From JAGAJR01 sp048463395 (GTDB taxonomy: Bacteria > Pseudomonadota > Alphaproteobacteria > RF32 > CAG-239), in contig DBFWPL010000002.1 of the NCBI GenBank assembly GCA_048463395.1, positions 1 through 64,000 on the forward strand: a stretch of DNA of 64,000 nucleotides. Reading direction: 5' to 3'. The notes under the pieces were generated by a model. It was given only the letters and a program-made list of their open reading frames with translations, searched no databases and was not told where the DNA came from. Positions 16,163 through 25,112 of this stretch are shown here, piece by piece; within the stretch, counting starts at the first letter, position 1; every line of letters begins with the position of its first letter. The translations under genes were made by a program, and so were the position numbers.

Positions 16163-17410
16163 ATGATTTTTTCAAAATTTGAACGGCTGGTGGCTAAACG
16201 GTATCTGCGGGCCAAACGCAAAGAAGGGTTTATTTCGGTTATTACCGGTTTTGCGTTTACGGGGATTGCCCTCGGAGTGGCGACTCTGATTATCGTTATG
16301 TCGGTTATGAACGGTTTTCGAAGCGAATTGTTGTCCCGTATTCTCGGAATTAACGGTCATATAGGGATTACATCTTCCGTTGGGTTTCCGTTTAACAATT
16401 ATCAGCAGGCGGTTCGGGATATTGAAGAATTTGAACATGTGAAGACGGTTATTCCGATGATTGAGAGTCAGCTCCTCGTTTCTGCCGGAAAAGCGGCCGA
16501 AGGTGCCATGATACGCGGAATTTCCAAAGAAGATTTACTGAAAAAACAGATTTTGGCGGATGGTTTGTCGGCTCTGAATCTTGATGATTTTTCCGGAAAC
16601 AACGTTATTATCGGCAAGCGGTTAGCCAACAAGATGGGAGTTATTCCGGGAGAGGAAATTACTCTGATTTCGCCAAACGGAAAAGTTACGGCTTTCGGTA
16701 CGGTCCCGAGAATGAAGTCTTATACCGTTTTGGGGACGTTTGAAATCGGAATGTATGAATACGACTCGAATTTTATTTTTATGCCGTTGGAGGCTGCCCA
16801 GAAGTATTTTGGCTTAAACGGAGCCGTTACCGGTATAGATGTTACGCTTGATGATGACAAAATGCTTAATCCGGTACGAAAAGCGATTGAAGAAAGTGTC
16901 GGAGCGGGAGCCTATGTTTATGATTGGAAGCAGACCAACTCGGCGTTCTTTAATGCGATTGACGTGGAACGCAACGTGATGTTTTTGATTTTAACTTTGA
17001 TTATTTTGGTTGCCGCCTTTAATATTATCAGCGGGCTGATTATGTTGGTTAAAGACAAGGGGCGGGATATTGCCGTTTTGCGAACCATGGGGGCCACCAA
17101 AGGTATGATTATGCGAATCTTTTTTATGGACGGGGCTTTTATCGGTGTGGTCGGTACGCTTCTGGGTTTGGTTTTGGGAGTGTTGTTTTGTGAAAATATC
17201 GAATCCATTCGTCAGGGGCTGCAACAGCTTATGGGGCGGGATTTGTTCTCGGCCGAAATTTATTTCTTATCTCAACTTCCGGCCAAGATGGATGTGATGG
17301 AAGTTGCCAGTGTTGTGGTAATTTCTTTGTTGTTGTCTTTTTTGGCGACGATTTATCCGGCGTACAGAGCGGCAAAATTTGATCCGGTGGAGGCTTTGCG
17401 TTATGAATAA
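16163..17410 (+). CDS. lolC: Lipoprotein-releasing ABC transporter permease LolC/E type
   Basis: Part of the inner-membrane complex that frees outer-membrane lipoproteins for transfer to LolA. The 415 residues show one N-terminal membrane helix (about 22-48), a large periplasmic domain, and three C-terminal helices (about 270-300, 318-350 and 372-400) ending in the FtsX-family IYPAYRAAKFDPVEALRYE motif. The N-terminal KRYLRAKRKEGFISVI is typical of Lol permeases. Only one permease gene is present next to lolD, so the complex may be a homodimer of this protein or use a distant partner. An AAGGAG ribosome site supports the start. Confidence 0.92.
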   Translation: MIFSKFERLVAKRYLRAKRKEGFISVITGFAFTGIALGVATLIIVMSVMNGFRSELLSRILGINGHIGITSSVGFPFNNYQQAVRDIEEFEHVKTVIPMIESQLLVSAGKAAEGAMIRGISKEDLLKKQILADGLSALNLDDFSGNNVIIGKRLANKMGVIPGEEITLISPNGKVTAFGTVPRMKSYTVLGTFEIGMYEYDSNFIFMPLEAAQKYFGLNGAVTGIDVTLDDDKMLNPVRKAIEESVGAGAYVYDWKQTNSAFFNAIDVERNVMFLILTLIILVAAFNIISGLIMLVKDKGRDIAVLRTMGATKGMIMRIFFMDGAFIGVVGTLLGLVLGVLFCENIESIRQGLQQLMGRDLFSAEIYFLSQLPAKMDVMEVASVVVISLLLSFLATIYPAYRAAKFDPVEALRYE

Positions 17411-18122
17411 TCAACCGACGTTATCGTTAACAAAAATACATAAAAGTTTTAAGCAGGGGTCTCAAACACTGGAAGTCCTGAAAGGTGTGGATTTGGACAT
17501 TATGCCGGGGGAAGTCGTTGCGTTGCTCGGGCCTTCCGGTTCCGGAAAGTCCACAATGTTGCAGATTGCGGGGTTGCTTGACCGGCCGACCAAAGGGGAT
17601 ATTCGTCTTGACGGGCAGAAATGTTCCAAACTCGGTGATGCCATGCGGACTTATCTGCGGCGGGATTATTTGGGATTTGTTTATCAATACCATAATCTGC
17701 TGCCTGATTTTGATGCTATGGAAAATGTGATGCTGCCGCAGTTGATTGCCGGTGTTAATCAAAAAACGGCAAGGGAAAAGGCAGAGTGGCTGCTTTCCCG
17801 TCTGGGATTGGAACGGCGTTTGAAACATCGTCCTGCCGAGTTATCTGGCGGTGAGCAACAGCGAGTGGCGATTGCCAGAGCTTTGGCTAATGCACCGAAG
17901 CTTTTGTTGGCGGATGAACCGACCGGAAACCTTGACCCGAAAACGGCGGAAATCGTTTTTGCCGAATTGTTGGCGATTGTGAAAGAAACCGGATTGTCGG
18001 CGTTGATTGCGACTCATAACTTTGAGTTGGCGGACAGAATGGATCGTAAAGTAACTTTGAAAGACGGAAAACTGCAAGATATGCGTGCGTCCAGTTTTAT
18101 CAGCGGAGAAAATTTTTATTAG
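17403..18122 (+). CDS. lolD: Lipoprotein-releasing ABC transporter ATPase LolD
   Basis: ATP-binding subunit partner of the LolC-type permease. The start at 17403 overlaps the last eight bases of lolC and gives MNNQPTLSLTKIHKSF; 239 residues is the normal length. Walker A GPSGSGKST is at 43-51, the signature LSGGEQQRVAIARAL near 146-160, Walker B LLLADEPTGNLD near 166-177, and the switch His in ATHNFELA near 205. The overlap indicates translational coupling with lolC. Confidence 0.95.
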   Translation: MNNQPTLSLTKIHKSFKQGSQTLEVLKGVDLDIMPGEVVALLGPSGSGKSTMLQIAGLLDRPTKGDIRLDGQKCSKLGDAMRTYLRRDYLGFVYQYHNLLPDFDAMENVMLPQLIAGVNQKTAREKAEWLLSRLGLERRLKHRPAELSGGEQQRVAIARALANAPKLLLADEPTGNLDPKTAEIVFAELLAIVKETGLSALIATHNFELADRMDRKVTLKDGKLQDMRASSFISGENFY

Positions 18123-18132
18123 GAGAAAGCTC

Positions 18133-18495
18133 ATGAAGTTCCTCTCTTTATTGGTTTTATGGTCGGCTTTGTTTTTCAGTGTTGCGGAAGCAAAATATAA
18201 TGCTCCGGCGGAAGGAAAAGTGCGTTCCCGTTCTCAGGAAATCGCAGCGTACCAAATGCGTGAATTTGACGAAGACGGAGACGGGGCACTTACCGCCGAG
18301 GAGTATGAAAGACGTTTTGACAAGCTGACGAGGGAAGACCGCCGTAATTTGCGTCGGGCTCAAAAAGAGGGGAATTATATGTCTCCCGAAGAGCAGTTTA
18401 AAGCCATGGATGCCGACGAGGACGGAAAGGTCAGTGAAGAGGAACGGGCAATCTTTATCCGCAAGATGAGAGATGAAGGAAATTATTTTTATTAA
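18133..18495 (+). CDS. Secreted EF-hand calcium-binding protein
   Basis: A small (120-residue) exported protein with two EF-hand loops: DEDGDGALTAEE (about residues 44-55) and DADEDGKVSEEE (about 96-107). The acidic residues at loop positions 1, 3, 5 and 12 are present, so Ca2+ binding is likely. The signal peptide is MKFLSLLVLWSALFFSVAEA. AGGAGAAAG upstream fixes the start. It follows lolD by ten bases, so it may be on the lolCD transcript. Its biological role is unknown; periplasmic calcium buffering or sensing is conceivable. Confidence 0.8.
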   Translation: MKFLSLLVLWSALFFSVAEAKYNAPAEGKVRSRSQEIAAYQMREFDEDGDGALTAEEYERRFDKLTREDRRNLRRAQKEGNYMSPEEQFKAMDADEDGKVSEEERAIFIRKMRDEGNYFY

Positions 18496-18525
18496 AAAAG
18501 AATCTGACGAATCCGTAAAAAATGC

Positions 18526-18554
18526 TTGCAATATATGATTGTTGAGTGTATAAA
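18526..18554 (+). promoter_or_regulatory. Promoter of rpmI-rplT
   Basis: TTGCAA at 18526-18531, a 17-base spacer and TATAAA at 18549-18554. The predicted transcript start near 18561 leaves an 80-base leader before rpmI. Confidence 0.7.
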
Positions 18555-18566
18555 CGGGTTTGTCTG

Positions 18567-18601
18567 GAGTGTTTCGGGCTGTTTGGCATGCCTGAATACT
18601 C
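18567..18601 (+). promoter_or_regulatory. Leader hairpin before rpmI
   Basis: GAGT and TTCGGGC pair with GCCTGAA and ACTC around a ten-base loop in the 5' leader of rpmI-rplT. In other bacteria ribosomal protein L20 represses this operon by binding its leader, so this could be the target; that is inference from position. Confidence 0.4.
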
Positions 18602-18641
18602 ATAAAGCATCCAAAAATAAAATTGAATGAAAGGAAGCAAA

Positions 18642-18839
18642 ATGCCTAAATTGAAAACTAAAAGTTCCGCAAAAAAGCGTTTTAGTGCTACGGGAACCGG
18701 CAAATTGAAAAGAAATTTTGCAAATAAGAGACACTGCCTATTCTGCAAAACTCAAAAAATGAAAAGACAAGCTCGCGGTACGACTCTGTTGTCTGAGTCT
18801 GATGCCAAGATTGTTAAACTGTTTTTACCATATTTGTAG
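18642..18839 (+). CDS. rpmI: Ribosomal protein bL35
   Basis: Large-subunit ribosomal protein of 65 residues, MPKLKTKSSAKKRFSATGTG at the start, then KLKRNFANKRHCLF and the C-terminal DAKIVKLFLPYL. I chose ATG 18642 because AAGGAAG stands five bases ahead and bL35 always begins MPK; an in-frame ATG 15 bases earlier precedes that ribosome site. The gene is followed by rplT after 12 bases, the standard pair. Confidence 0.96.
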   Translation: MPKLKTKSSAKKRFSATGTGKLKRNFANKRHCLFCKTQKMKRQARGTTLLSESDAKIVKLFLPYL

Positions 18840-18851
18840 GAGGAAAGTTAG

Positions 18852-19211
18852 ATGTCTCGTGTTAAAAGAGGTGTAACAGCTCACGCTCGTCATAAAAAAA
18901 TCTTGTCTATGGCCAAAGGTTACAGGGGGCGTAACAAAAACGTTTTCAGAGTTGCTGTTGAAAAAGTTGAAAAAGGTTTGCAATATGCTTACCGCGACAG
19001 AAGAGCGAAAAAGAGAAACTTCCGCTCCTTGTGGATTCAGAGAATCAATGCTGCTGCCCGTTTATATGATATGACTTATTCTCGATTTATTAGCGGGCTC
19101 ACCAAAGCTAATATCGAGTTGGACAGAAAAGTTCTGGCAGATATCGCTTTAAAAGAGCCTCAAGCTTTTGCTAAGTTGGTAGATTCTGCTAAGGCTGCTT
19201 TGAATAAGTAA
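18852..19211 (+). CDS. rplT: Ribosomal protein bL20
   Basis: Large-subunit assembly protein of 119 residues, starting MSRVKRGVTAHARHKKILSM and containing GYRGRNKNVFRVA and the RDRRAKKRNFRSLWIQRINA block typical of the family. AGGAGG-like sequence lies before the ATG. In several bacteria L20 represses its own operon by binding the rpmI leader. A terminator follows. Confidence 0.97.
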   Translation: MSRVKRGVTAHARHKKILSMAKGYRGRNKNVFRVAVEKVEKGLQYAYRDRRAKKRNFRSLWIQRINAAARLYDMTYSRFISGLTKANIELDRKVLADIALKEPQAFAKLVDSAKAALNK

Positions 19212-19232
19212 GAATTATTTCACAAAAATTAT

Positions 19233-19273
19233 AAAAAAGAGTCGTCTTGAGGAATCGAGCAGACTCTTTTTTA
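19233..19273 (+). terminator. Terminator after rplT
   Basis: Outer stem AAAAAAGAGTC/GACTCTTTTTT with an extra inner CTTGA/TCGAG stem; the 3' arm ends in T residues. It separates rpmI-rplT from pheS. Confidence 0.85.
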
Positions 19274-19334
19274 TTTTAAAATCCGAAAAGTCTGTGCAGA
19301 TATTAAAGTTATAGTTTAATGTTTAGGTGGAAAA

Positions 19335-20444
19335 ATGGAAAATATTGAAAAATTAAAAGAGGAATTGTCCGCGGCTATTATGTCTGCCGGAGATATTAAA
19401 TCTCTGGAAGAAGTTCGTGTTGCCATCAGCGGTAAAAAGGGAAAAATTACTGAACTGATGAAAGGTTTGGGTGCGTTGCCTCTGGAAGAAAAAATCGAGA
19501 TGGGCAAAAAGCTTAATCTTCTGAAAAGTGAACTGGAAGGAATGTTGGACAGCCGTCGTTCCGAATTGCAGGAAAAAGAGCTGAATGCAAAATTGACTGC
19601 CGAATATATTGACGTTACGCAGCCGGTACGTCCGGAAGTGCAGGGACGTATTCATCCGGTCAGCAAAATTTATGAAGAAGTTGTTTCAATTTTCGGAGAA
19701 ATGGGATTTGATGTCGCGGAAGGTCCGGATATTGAAGACCAGTTCCATAATTTCAGTGCTTTGAATATGCCGGAAAACCATCCGGCCAGACAAATGCATG
19801 ACACGTTTTATCTGGCAGATGATGCAAGCAAAGAATTTGATATGGACAGCAGCTATGTTATCCGTACGCACACATCTCCGGTGCAAATCCGTACTATGGA
19901 AAACAAGCGTCCGCCAATTCGCATTATTGCTCCGGGACGGACTTATCGTTCGGATTATGACGCCACTCATACCCCGATGTTCCACCAAATCGAGGGATTG
20001 GTTATTGATAAGAACATTACCATGGCTCATCTGAAGGGCTGTCTTTATGACTTTATTAAGGCGTTTTTTGAGTTGGATGAAATTCCGGTTCGCTATCGTC
20101 CTTCTTATTTTCCGTTTACGGAACCGTCTGCCGAAATGGATATCGGTTGTCTGAAAACCAAAACCGAGCTTAAAATCGGAGCCGGAACGGATTGGCTTGA
20201 GATTTTAGGCTGCGGTATGGTGCATCCGAATGTTTTGAAAGCAGGGGGGATTAATCCGGAAGAGTATCAGGGGTTTGCTTTCGGTCTCGGTTTGGACAGA
20301 TTAGCAATGTTGAAATATGGTATTCCTGATTTACGCACCTTCTTTGAATCCGATGTCAGATGGTTGAGGCATTACGGCTTTACGCCGTTGGATATTTCAT
20401 CTATGACGGGAGGTTTGAGCAATAACGGAGGATTAGCACGATGA
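19335..20444 (+). CDS. pheS: Phenylalanyl-tRNA synthetase alpha subunit
   Basis: Catalytic subunit of the alpha2-beta2 enzyme that charges tRNA-Phe. 369 residues. The N-terminal coiled coil (about 1-90) is followed by the class II catalytic core: motif 2 region IRIIAPGRTYRSDYDATHTP near 195-215 and FHQIEGLVIDK near 217, then YRPSYFPFTEPSAEMD near 253 and the motif 3 GFAFGLGLDRLAML near 313-326. AGGTGG upstream supports the start. The stop overlaps the pheT start by four bases. Confidence 0.97.
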   Translation: MENIEKLKEELSAAIMSAGDIKSLEEVRVAISGKKGKITELMKGLGALPLEEKIEMGKKLNLLKSELEGMLDSRRSELQEKELNAKLTAEYIDVTQPVRPEVQGRIHPVSKIYEEVVSIFGEMGFDVAEGPDIEDQFHNFSALNMPENHPARQMHDTFYLADDASKEFDMDSSYVIRTHTSPVQIRTMENKRPPIRIIAPGRTYRSDYDATHTPMFHQIEGLVIDKNITMAHLKGCLYDFIKAFFELDEIPVRYRPSYFPFTEPSAEMDIGCLKTKTELKIGAGTDWLEILGCGMVHPNVLKAGGINPEEYQGFAFGLGLDRLAMLKYGIPDLRTFFESDVRWLRHYGFTPLDISSMTGGLSNNGGLAR

Positions 20445-22825
20445 AATTTACATTATCTTGGTTAAAAGAGCATTTGGATACAACGGCCGGTATTGATGAA
20501 ATCGGAGAGACTCTGACAAAAATCGGTTTGGAAGTTGAAGAAATTTTTAACCCGGCTGCACAGTTAGACGGTTTTGTTACAGCAGAAGTTGAAACTTATG
20601 AAAAGCATCCAGATTCAGACCATCTCGGATTATTGACGGTTAATACCGGAAAAGAAAAACTTCAGGTTGTTTGCGGGGCTCCGAATTGTCATCAGGGGTT
20701 AAAAGGTATTTTTGCTCCGGTCGGAGTTACCATTCCTTGTTATAATGAAGTTTTGAAGGTTGGAAAAATCCGCGGTGTGGAGAGTTTCGGTATGATGTGT
20801 TCCGAAAAGGAACTCGGTGTCGGTGAAGATCATAACGGGATTATCGAGCTTCCTGCCAATACGGAAATCGGAAAGCCTGCGGCCGAAGTTCTGAACATTG
20901 ATCCGGTAATTGAAATTTCAATTACGCCAAACAGAGCAGAGTGTCTGGGTGTTCGCGGTGTTGCCCGTGATTTGGCGGCTGCCGGATTGGGAACTCTGAA
21001 ACCTTTGAAAATATCCAAGACAGAAGGGAAGTTCAAAAGCCCTGTTAATGTAACGGTTGAAGATTTTAAAGCCTGCCCGACTTATGTCGGACGATATATT
21101 CGCGGTGTGAATAACAAAGCCGAGACGCCGAAATGGATGAAAGACCGCTTGACGGCAATCGGGTTGCGTTCCATTTCTCCGTTGGTGGATATTACCAATT
21201 ATATCAACTATGATATGGCTCGTCCGCTGCATGTTTTTGATGCCGACAAGCTCAAGGGGAACATTACGGTCCGAATGGCAAAAGACGGAGAAAATTTTGT
21301 TTCTCTGGAAGAAAAAGAATATGCTTTGGATAACCGTTCTTTGGGAATTTGCGATGAAGAAGGTGTTCAGTGTCTGGGCGGTATTATGGGCGGTCAGGAA
21401 AAAGGCTGTTGTGATGAAACCAAGAACGTCTTTTTGGAATGTGCTTTGTTTGCTCCGGAAGTAATTGCCCGTACGGGACGGCATTTTCAGATTGATTCCG
21501 ATTCACGTTATCGTTATGAACGTTGGGTTGATCCGAAGTCGAATATTCTCGGTTCCGATTATGCGACGCAGATGATTTTGGAAATTTGCGGCGGCGAAGC
21601 TTCCGAAATGATTGTGGCCGGAAATGAGGACTGTGAGGAGCGGGTGGCTTATCTGCGTCCGTCAAGAATTAAGGATTTAATCGGACTTGATGTTCCTCAG
21701 GATAAAATTATCGAAATCCTGAATAATCTCGGTTTTAAAACCAGTTTGGAAGACAGAAAAATCAAAGCAGTTTCTCCGACATGGAGAGGTGATATTGAGG
21801 GCGAACATGATTTGGTGGAAGAAATCGTCCGTATGATCGGATTGAATGAAATTCCGGCAGAATCTTTGCCTAACGGGACTTTCCCAAAACAGGTTTTGAA
21901 CCAATTTCAACGCAATATTGTTACGATGAAACATGAGTTGGCAGCCAGAGGAATGTATGAAACGGTTACCTGGAGTTTTACGGATGCCGAATTGGCTCAG
22001 TATTTCCGCAAGGGAAACGAAGCCATTATTTTGCATAATCCGATTGCGGCTGATTTGAACGAAATGCGTCCTTCTTTATTGCCAAATCTGCTTATCGGGT
22101 TGAAAAACAATATTGCCCGCGGCTATGGAAATGTTTCCTTGTTTGAAGCCGGTCCGGAATTTTTCGGTCGCAAACCGGGAGAGCAGAAATTTGTGGTATC
22201 CGGTATTCGCTGCGGTCAAACCTCTAAAAAGCATTGGACGGGCGAAGAAAGAGCCTTTGATGTGTTTGATGTTAAGGCTGATGTTTTGGCGGTTATTGCC
22301 GCGGCAAAAGGTCCTTATGAAAATCCGCAGATTTCTATGGATGCTCCGGCTTATTATCATCCGGGACGTTCGGGAACCATTCGTTTGGGCAAGAACGTTT
22401 TGGCTTATTTTGGCGAACTGCACCCGAGTATTTGCAAAAAGTTTGGTTTAAAGCAGCGGGTTATGGCTTTTGAAGTATATGCCGATAATATTCCTCTGCC
22501 GAGAAACATACAGGATAAAGCCAAGAAGAGATTGGAGCTTTCTCAGTTCCAACCGGTTGATAAAGATTTGGCCTTTGTGGTGGACAAGAACGTATTGGCG
22601 ACCAATTTGATGGCAGCCGCTCGCAATGCCGACAAAGAGCATATTGCCGATGTTCGGATGTTTGATATTTATGAAGGGGAAAATCTTCCGGAAGGCAAGA
22701 AGTCCATTGCTTTGAGTCTTACTTTCCAGCCGAAGGAAAAAACCTATACGGATCAGGATATTGAAAATCTGATGAACAAGGTTATTGTGGCTGTTAAGCA
22801 GAAATGCGGAGCTGAGCTGCGTTAA
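20441..22825 (+). CDS. pheT: Phenylalanyl-tRNA synthetase beta subunit
   Basis: Non-catalytic but essential partner of PheS; carries the editing (B3/B4) domain and tRNA-binding modules. 794 residues. In order: N-terminal tRNA-binding EMAP-like domain (VVCGAPNCHQGLKGIFAPVG near 78-97), B3/B4 editing region (about 205-390), B5 domain, the catalytic-like core and the C-terminal anticodon-binding FDX-ACB domain (FQPVDKDLAFVVDKNV near 700). The ATGA overlap with pheS implies coupled translation and 1:1 stoichiometry. Confidence 0.97.
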   Translation: MKFTLSWLKEHLDTTAGIDEIGETLTKIGLEVEEIFNPAAQLDGFVTAEVETYEKHPDSDHLGLLTVNTGKEKLQVVCGAPNCHQGLKGIFAPVGVTIPCYNEVLKVGKIRGVESFGMMCSEKELGVGEDHNGIIELPANTEIGKPAAEVLNIDPVIEISITPNRAECLGVRGVARDLAAAGLGTLKPLKISKTEGKFKSPVNVTVEDFKACPTYVGRYIRGVNNKAETPKWMKDRLTAIGLRSISPLVDITNYINYDMARPLHVFDADKLKGNITVRMAKDGENFVSLEEKEYALDNRSLGICDEEGVQCLGGIMGGQEKGCCDETKNVFLECALFAPEVIARTGRHFQIDSDSRYRYERWVDPKSNILGSDYATQMILEICGGEASEMIVAGNEDCEERVAYLRPSRIKDLIGLDVPQDKIIEILNNLGFKTSLEDRKIKAVSPTWRGDIEGEHDLVEEIVRMIGLNEIPAESLPNGTFPKQVLNQFQRNIVTMKHELAARGMYETVTWSFTDAELAQYFRKGNEAIILHNPIAADLNEMRPSLLPNLLIGLKNNIARGYGNVSLFEAGPEFFGRKPGEQKFVVSGIRCGQTSKKHWTGEERAFDVFDVKADVLAVIAAAKGPYENPQISMDAPAYYHPGRSGTIRLGKNVLAYFGELHPSICKKFGLKQRVMAFEVYADNIPLPRNIQDKAKKRLELSQFQPVDKDLAFVVDKNVLATNLMAAARNADKEHIADVRMFDIYEGENLPEGKKSIALSLTFQPKEKTYTDQDIENLMNKVIVAVKQKCGAELR

Positions 22826-22842
22826 TCGTTCTCAGTAAAGAG

Positions 22843-22880
22843 AAAAGGCTTTCAACCGTAGGGTTGGAAGCCTTTTTTTT
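22843..22880 (+). terminator. Terminator after pheT
   Basis: 15-bp stem AAAAGGCTTTCAACC/GGTTGGAAGCCTTTT with a four-base loop and a run of eight T residues. Confidence 0.93.
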
Positions 22881-22901
22881 TGCTTAATCTGTTTATTGCT
22901 C

Positions 22902-23063
22902 TCAATAAGAAGGTCTCAGTAAATCAGTGAGCCAAAACAGAAACTCAATAAGCAGCCCGGCCAGAAATTTTACAGCGACCAGAATAGCGACTATAATCAG
23001 GACAATGGCAAGTGTGTTCCTCAGTGTTTTTGCAAATTGCTTGAATCTTGATTCTTTTTTCAT
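22902..23063 (-). CDS. Putative 53-residue membrane protein
   Basis: A short minus-strand frame that is easy to miss. It encodes MKKESRFKQFAKTLRN, a hydrophobic helix of about 22 residues (LAIVLIIVAILVAVKFLAGLL split from the following IEFLFWL) and a short polar tail ending RPSY. Basic residues before the helix predict the N-terminus inside. The ribosome site is poor, which lowers confidence. It lies downstream of the TPR lipoprotein gene on the same strand but behind that gene's terminator. Small single-helix proteins of this kind are common and their roles are diverse; no function is proposed. Confidence 0.45.
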   Translation of the reverse strand: MKKESRFKQFAKTLRNTLAIVLIIVAILVAVKFLAGLLIEFLFWLTDLLRPSY

Positions 23064-23109
23064 AATAAATGTGTTTAAAGGTTTGACATAAAAATTTCTT
23101 TTTCTAATA

Positions 23110-23140
23110 AAAAAACAGACTTTATATTAGCCTGTTTTTT
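23110..23140 (-). terminator. Terminator of the TPR lipoprotein gene
   Basis: Minus-strand stem AAAAAACAG/CTGTTTTTT with a 13-base loop, the 3' arm forming the T run. It sits 19 bases beyond the stop codon at 23159. Confidence 0.7.
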
Positions 23141-23158
23141 GTTGTTTGTCAAAAGAGA

Positions 23159-24949
23159 TTATTCCTTAATGATTGTTGAGATTCTTTCTTCAATCAACTT
23201 TTTATCAAAATCAGGAATTTTGTTTTCCCTAATCCCTTCGCGAATTTTGCGTTTTGTGGTTTTTCTGTTGACTTCTCCGCTGTCATCCTCCAGAGTTAAG
23301 GCGTGTTTCCACTGGAAACGGGCTTCATTTTGTCGTCCTCCGAACCAATAGGCATCTCCCAGATGATCACTGATGAGGGCGTTTGCCGGTTCCATTTGGT
23401 TGGCTTTTTCCAAATAAGTAATCGCATTGTCGTACATTCCCAAAGTGTAAAAGGCCCAGCCCAAACTGTCGGCAATGTTTCCGTCATTTGGGGACTGGTT
23501 GTAGGCGTCGACAATCATACCGAAGGCTTCTTCGATATTTTCACCCCGTTTGAGCCAGCTGTATCCCAAATAATTTAATGCCAGATAATGGTCTTGACTT
23601 AAGTCGATGGCGGTTTTCAGATTTTGTTCGGCTTTTTTCCACTGACCGCTGCGTTCATAAGAAATTCCCAGAGCGTAGTATAAAATCCAGTGCTGAGATT
23701 CGATCTGCGGAACGCTTTTAATGGCGTATTCGTAGTATTTGACCGCTTCTTCCTGTTTGTTGCGAATACGGAGAACATCTCCCAAGTCAAGCAATAACTG
23801 GTAGTTGTTTGGCGTTTCCAGAGCTAAAGATTTCAACAGAAGTTCGGCTCCCGGATAATCCTGCAAAGCAACCAGATTGTTAGCCTTTTTTACCTGAACG
23901 GAATAGTACGCTTCCGAGCTTTCGGGAATTTGTTCGTAAATTTCATTAGCTTCCTCGTACATTTCTCTGTTTTCAAGAATATCGGCCAGAAGGAGTTTGG
24001 CTAAATCATAATCCTGATTAGAGTAAATGGACAGGCAGATGAAGATGTGAGCAATGTCAATGCCGGAGGCTCCCTGACGTAAGGTTGCGGCAATGCTGAA
24101 CAGAGCTTCTGACATTCCTTTGTTTGGATCATCAATAATTTTTGGGGTTTTATCGGGATCTGCTTTGGCAACGTTATTGTCTAAACGGCGAAGCATGTCG
24201 GCCATGAGTTTTTCGTCGTTGTATTTTTGTGATAAGGCAACGGCTTTATCTTTTTGTCCGGTACGGAGATAGAAATTGGTAATAATCTGCAAGGCTCGGA
24301 AAGACATTTCCAGAGTTTCTTCATTGACAATTATTTCATAATGTTTTTGAGCTTCGTCTTTGCGGTCGAAATAATCATTGAGCATTCCGGCGTGGAAATG
24401 ATACAGGGCTTTAAAGCTTTTTTCCTTACTGATACCGGAGAGGGCTTTGAGGGCTTTGTCTTGTTCGTTAAGTCCGGCATAAGCCCAAGCAGACATTAAA
24501 GGAATGATGAATTGTTTGTATACCGGTCCGTCGAGATTGTTGATTGTGGTGTTTACGTTTTGATATTGTCCTTTTTTCATCTCCTCAACGGCGATAATGA
24601 TGTAGGTAAAATTATTATTGTCTCCGTTTTTCAAAGATTGACGGGCATATTTGGCGGCTTCTTCAATGCGTCCCTGAGAGGCCAGAATGACATACAGGCG
24701 ACTGATGAGATCCTGATTTTTAGGGTCATCATTCAGGGCTTTGATATAGTAGTCGGCGGCTTTGTTGAAATTGCGGCGTAAGTGAGCAACTCTGCCGGCG
24801 AGATAAGCTCCGTAGGATTTTTTTAGGGAAGGGTCTTTGTAGATGACGTTTGCGGAAGCATTACTTTTATTTTCGTCCCAGCGGTTGGAACAGGAATTAA
24901 AAATAATAATTCCCAAAACCAAAAAAAATATGTACCCGAGTTTTGCCAT
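23159..24949 (-). CDS. TPR-repeat lipoprotein
   Basis: A 596-residue protein beginning MAKLGYIFFLVLGIIIFNSC; the lipobox places a lipidated cysteine at residue 20. The rest is a solenoid of tetratricopeptide repeats, most visible as AADYYIKALNDDPKNQD (about 65), EEAVKYYEYAIKSVP (about 400), WKKAEQNLKTAIDLSQDHYLALNYLGY (about 432-460, partly shown) and AITYLEKANQMEPANALISD (about 526). TPR lipoproteins act as scaffolds for envelope assemblies. No enzyme motif is present. It is the only gene on its transcript apart from a possible small protein downstream. Confidence 0.88.
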   Translation of the reverse strand: MAKLGYIFFLVLGIIIFNSCSNRWDENKSNASANVIYKDPSLKKSYGAYLAGRVAHLRRNFNKAADYYIKALNDDPKNQDLISRLYVILASQGRIEEAAKYARQSLKNGDNNNFTYIIIAVEEMKKGQYQNVNTTINNLDGPVYKQFIIPLMSAWAYAGLNEQDKALKALSGISKEKSFKALYHFHAGMLNDYFDRKDEAQKHYEIIVNEETLEMSFRALQIITNFYLRTGQKDKAVALSQKYNDEKLMADMLRRLDNNVAKADPDKTPKIIDDPNKGMSEALFSIAATLRQGASGIDIAHIFICLSIYSNQDYDLAKLLLADILENREMYEEANEIYEQIPESSEAYYSVQVKKANNLVALQDYPGAELLLKSLALETPNNYQLLLDLGDVLRIRNKQEEAVKYYEYAIKSVPQIESQHWILYYALGISYERSGQWKKAEQNLKTAIDLSQDHYLALNYLGYSWLKRGENIEEAFGMIVDAYNQSPNDGNIADSLGWAFYTLGMYDNAITYLEKANQMEPANALISDHLGDAYWFGGRQNEARFQWKHALTLEDDSGEVNRKTTKRKIREGIRENKIPDFDKKLIEERISTIIKE

Positions 24950-25112
24950 TTTAAGAAAATATCCTGAAAATATGTATCATTAAGAATCTCAAAATTTATC
25001 TTATAGAAATTTTTCAATCATACAATAATAAATTGTTATTTAATACACTAAATATGTGTAAACAACTTATTTATTATTGCAAAAAAAATCAATTGATTTA
25101 CTTTGTTTTATT

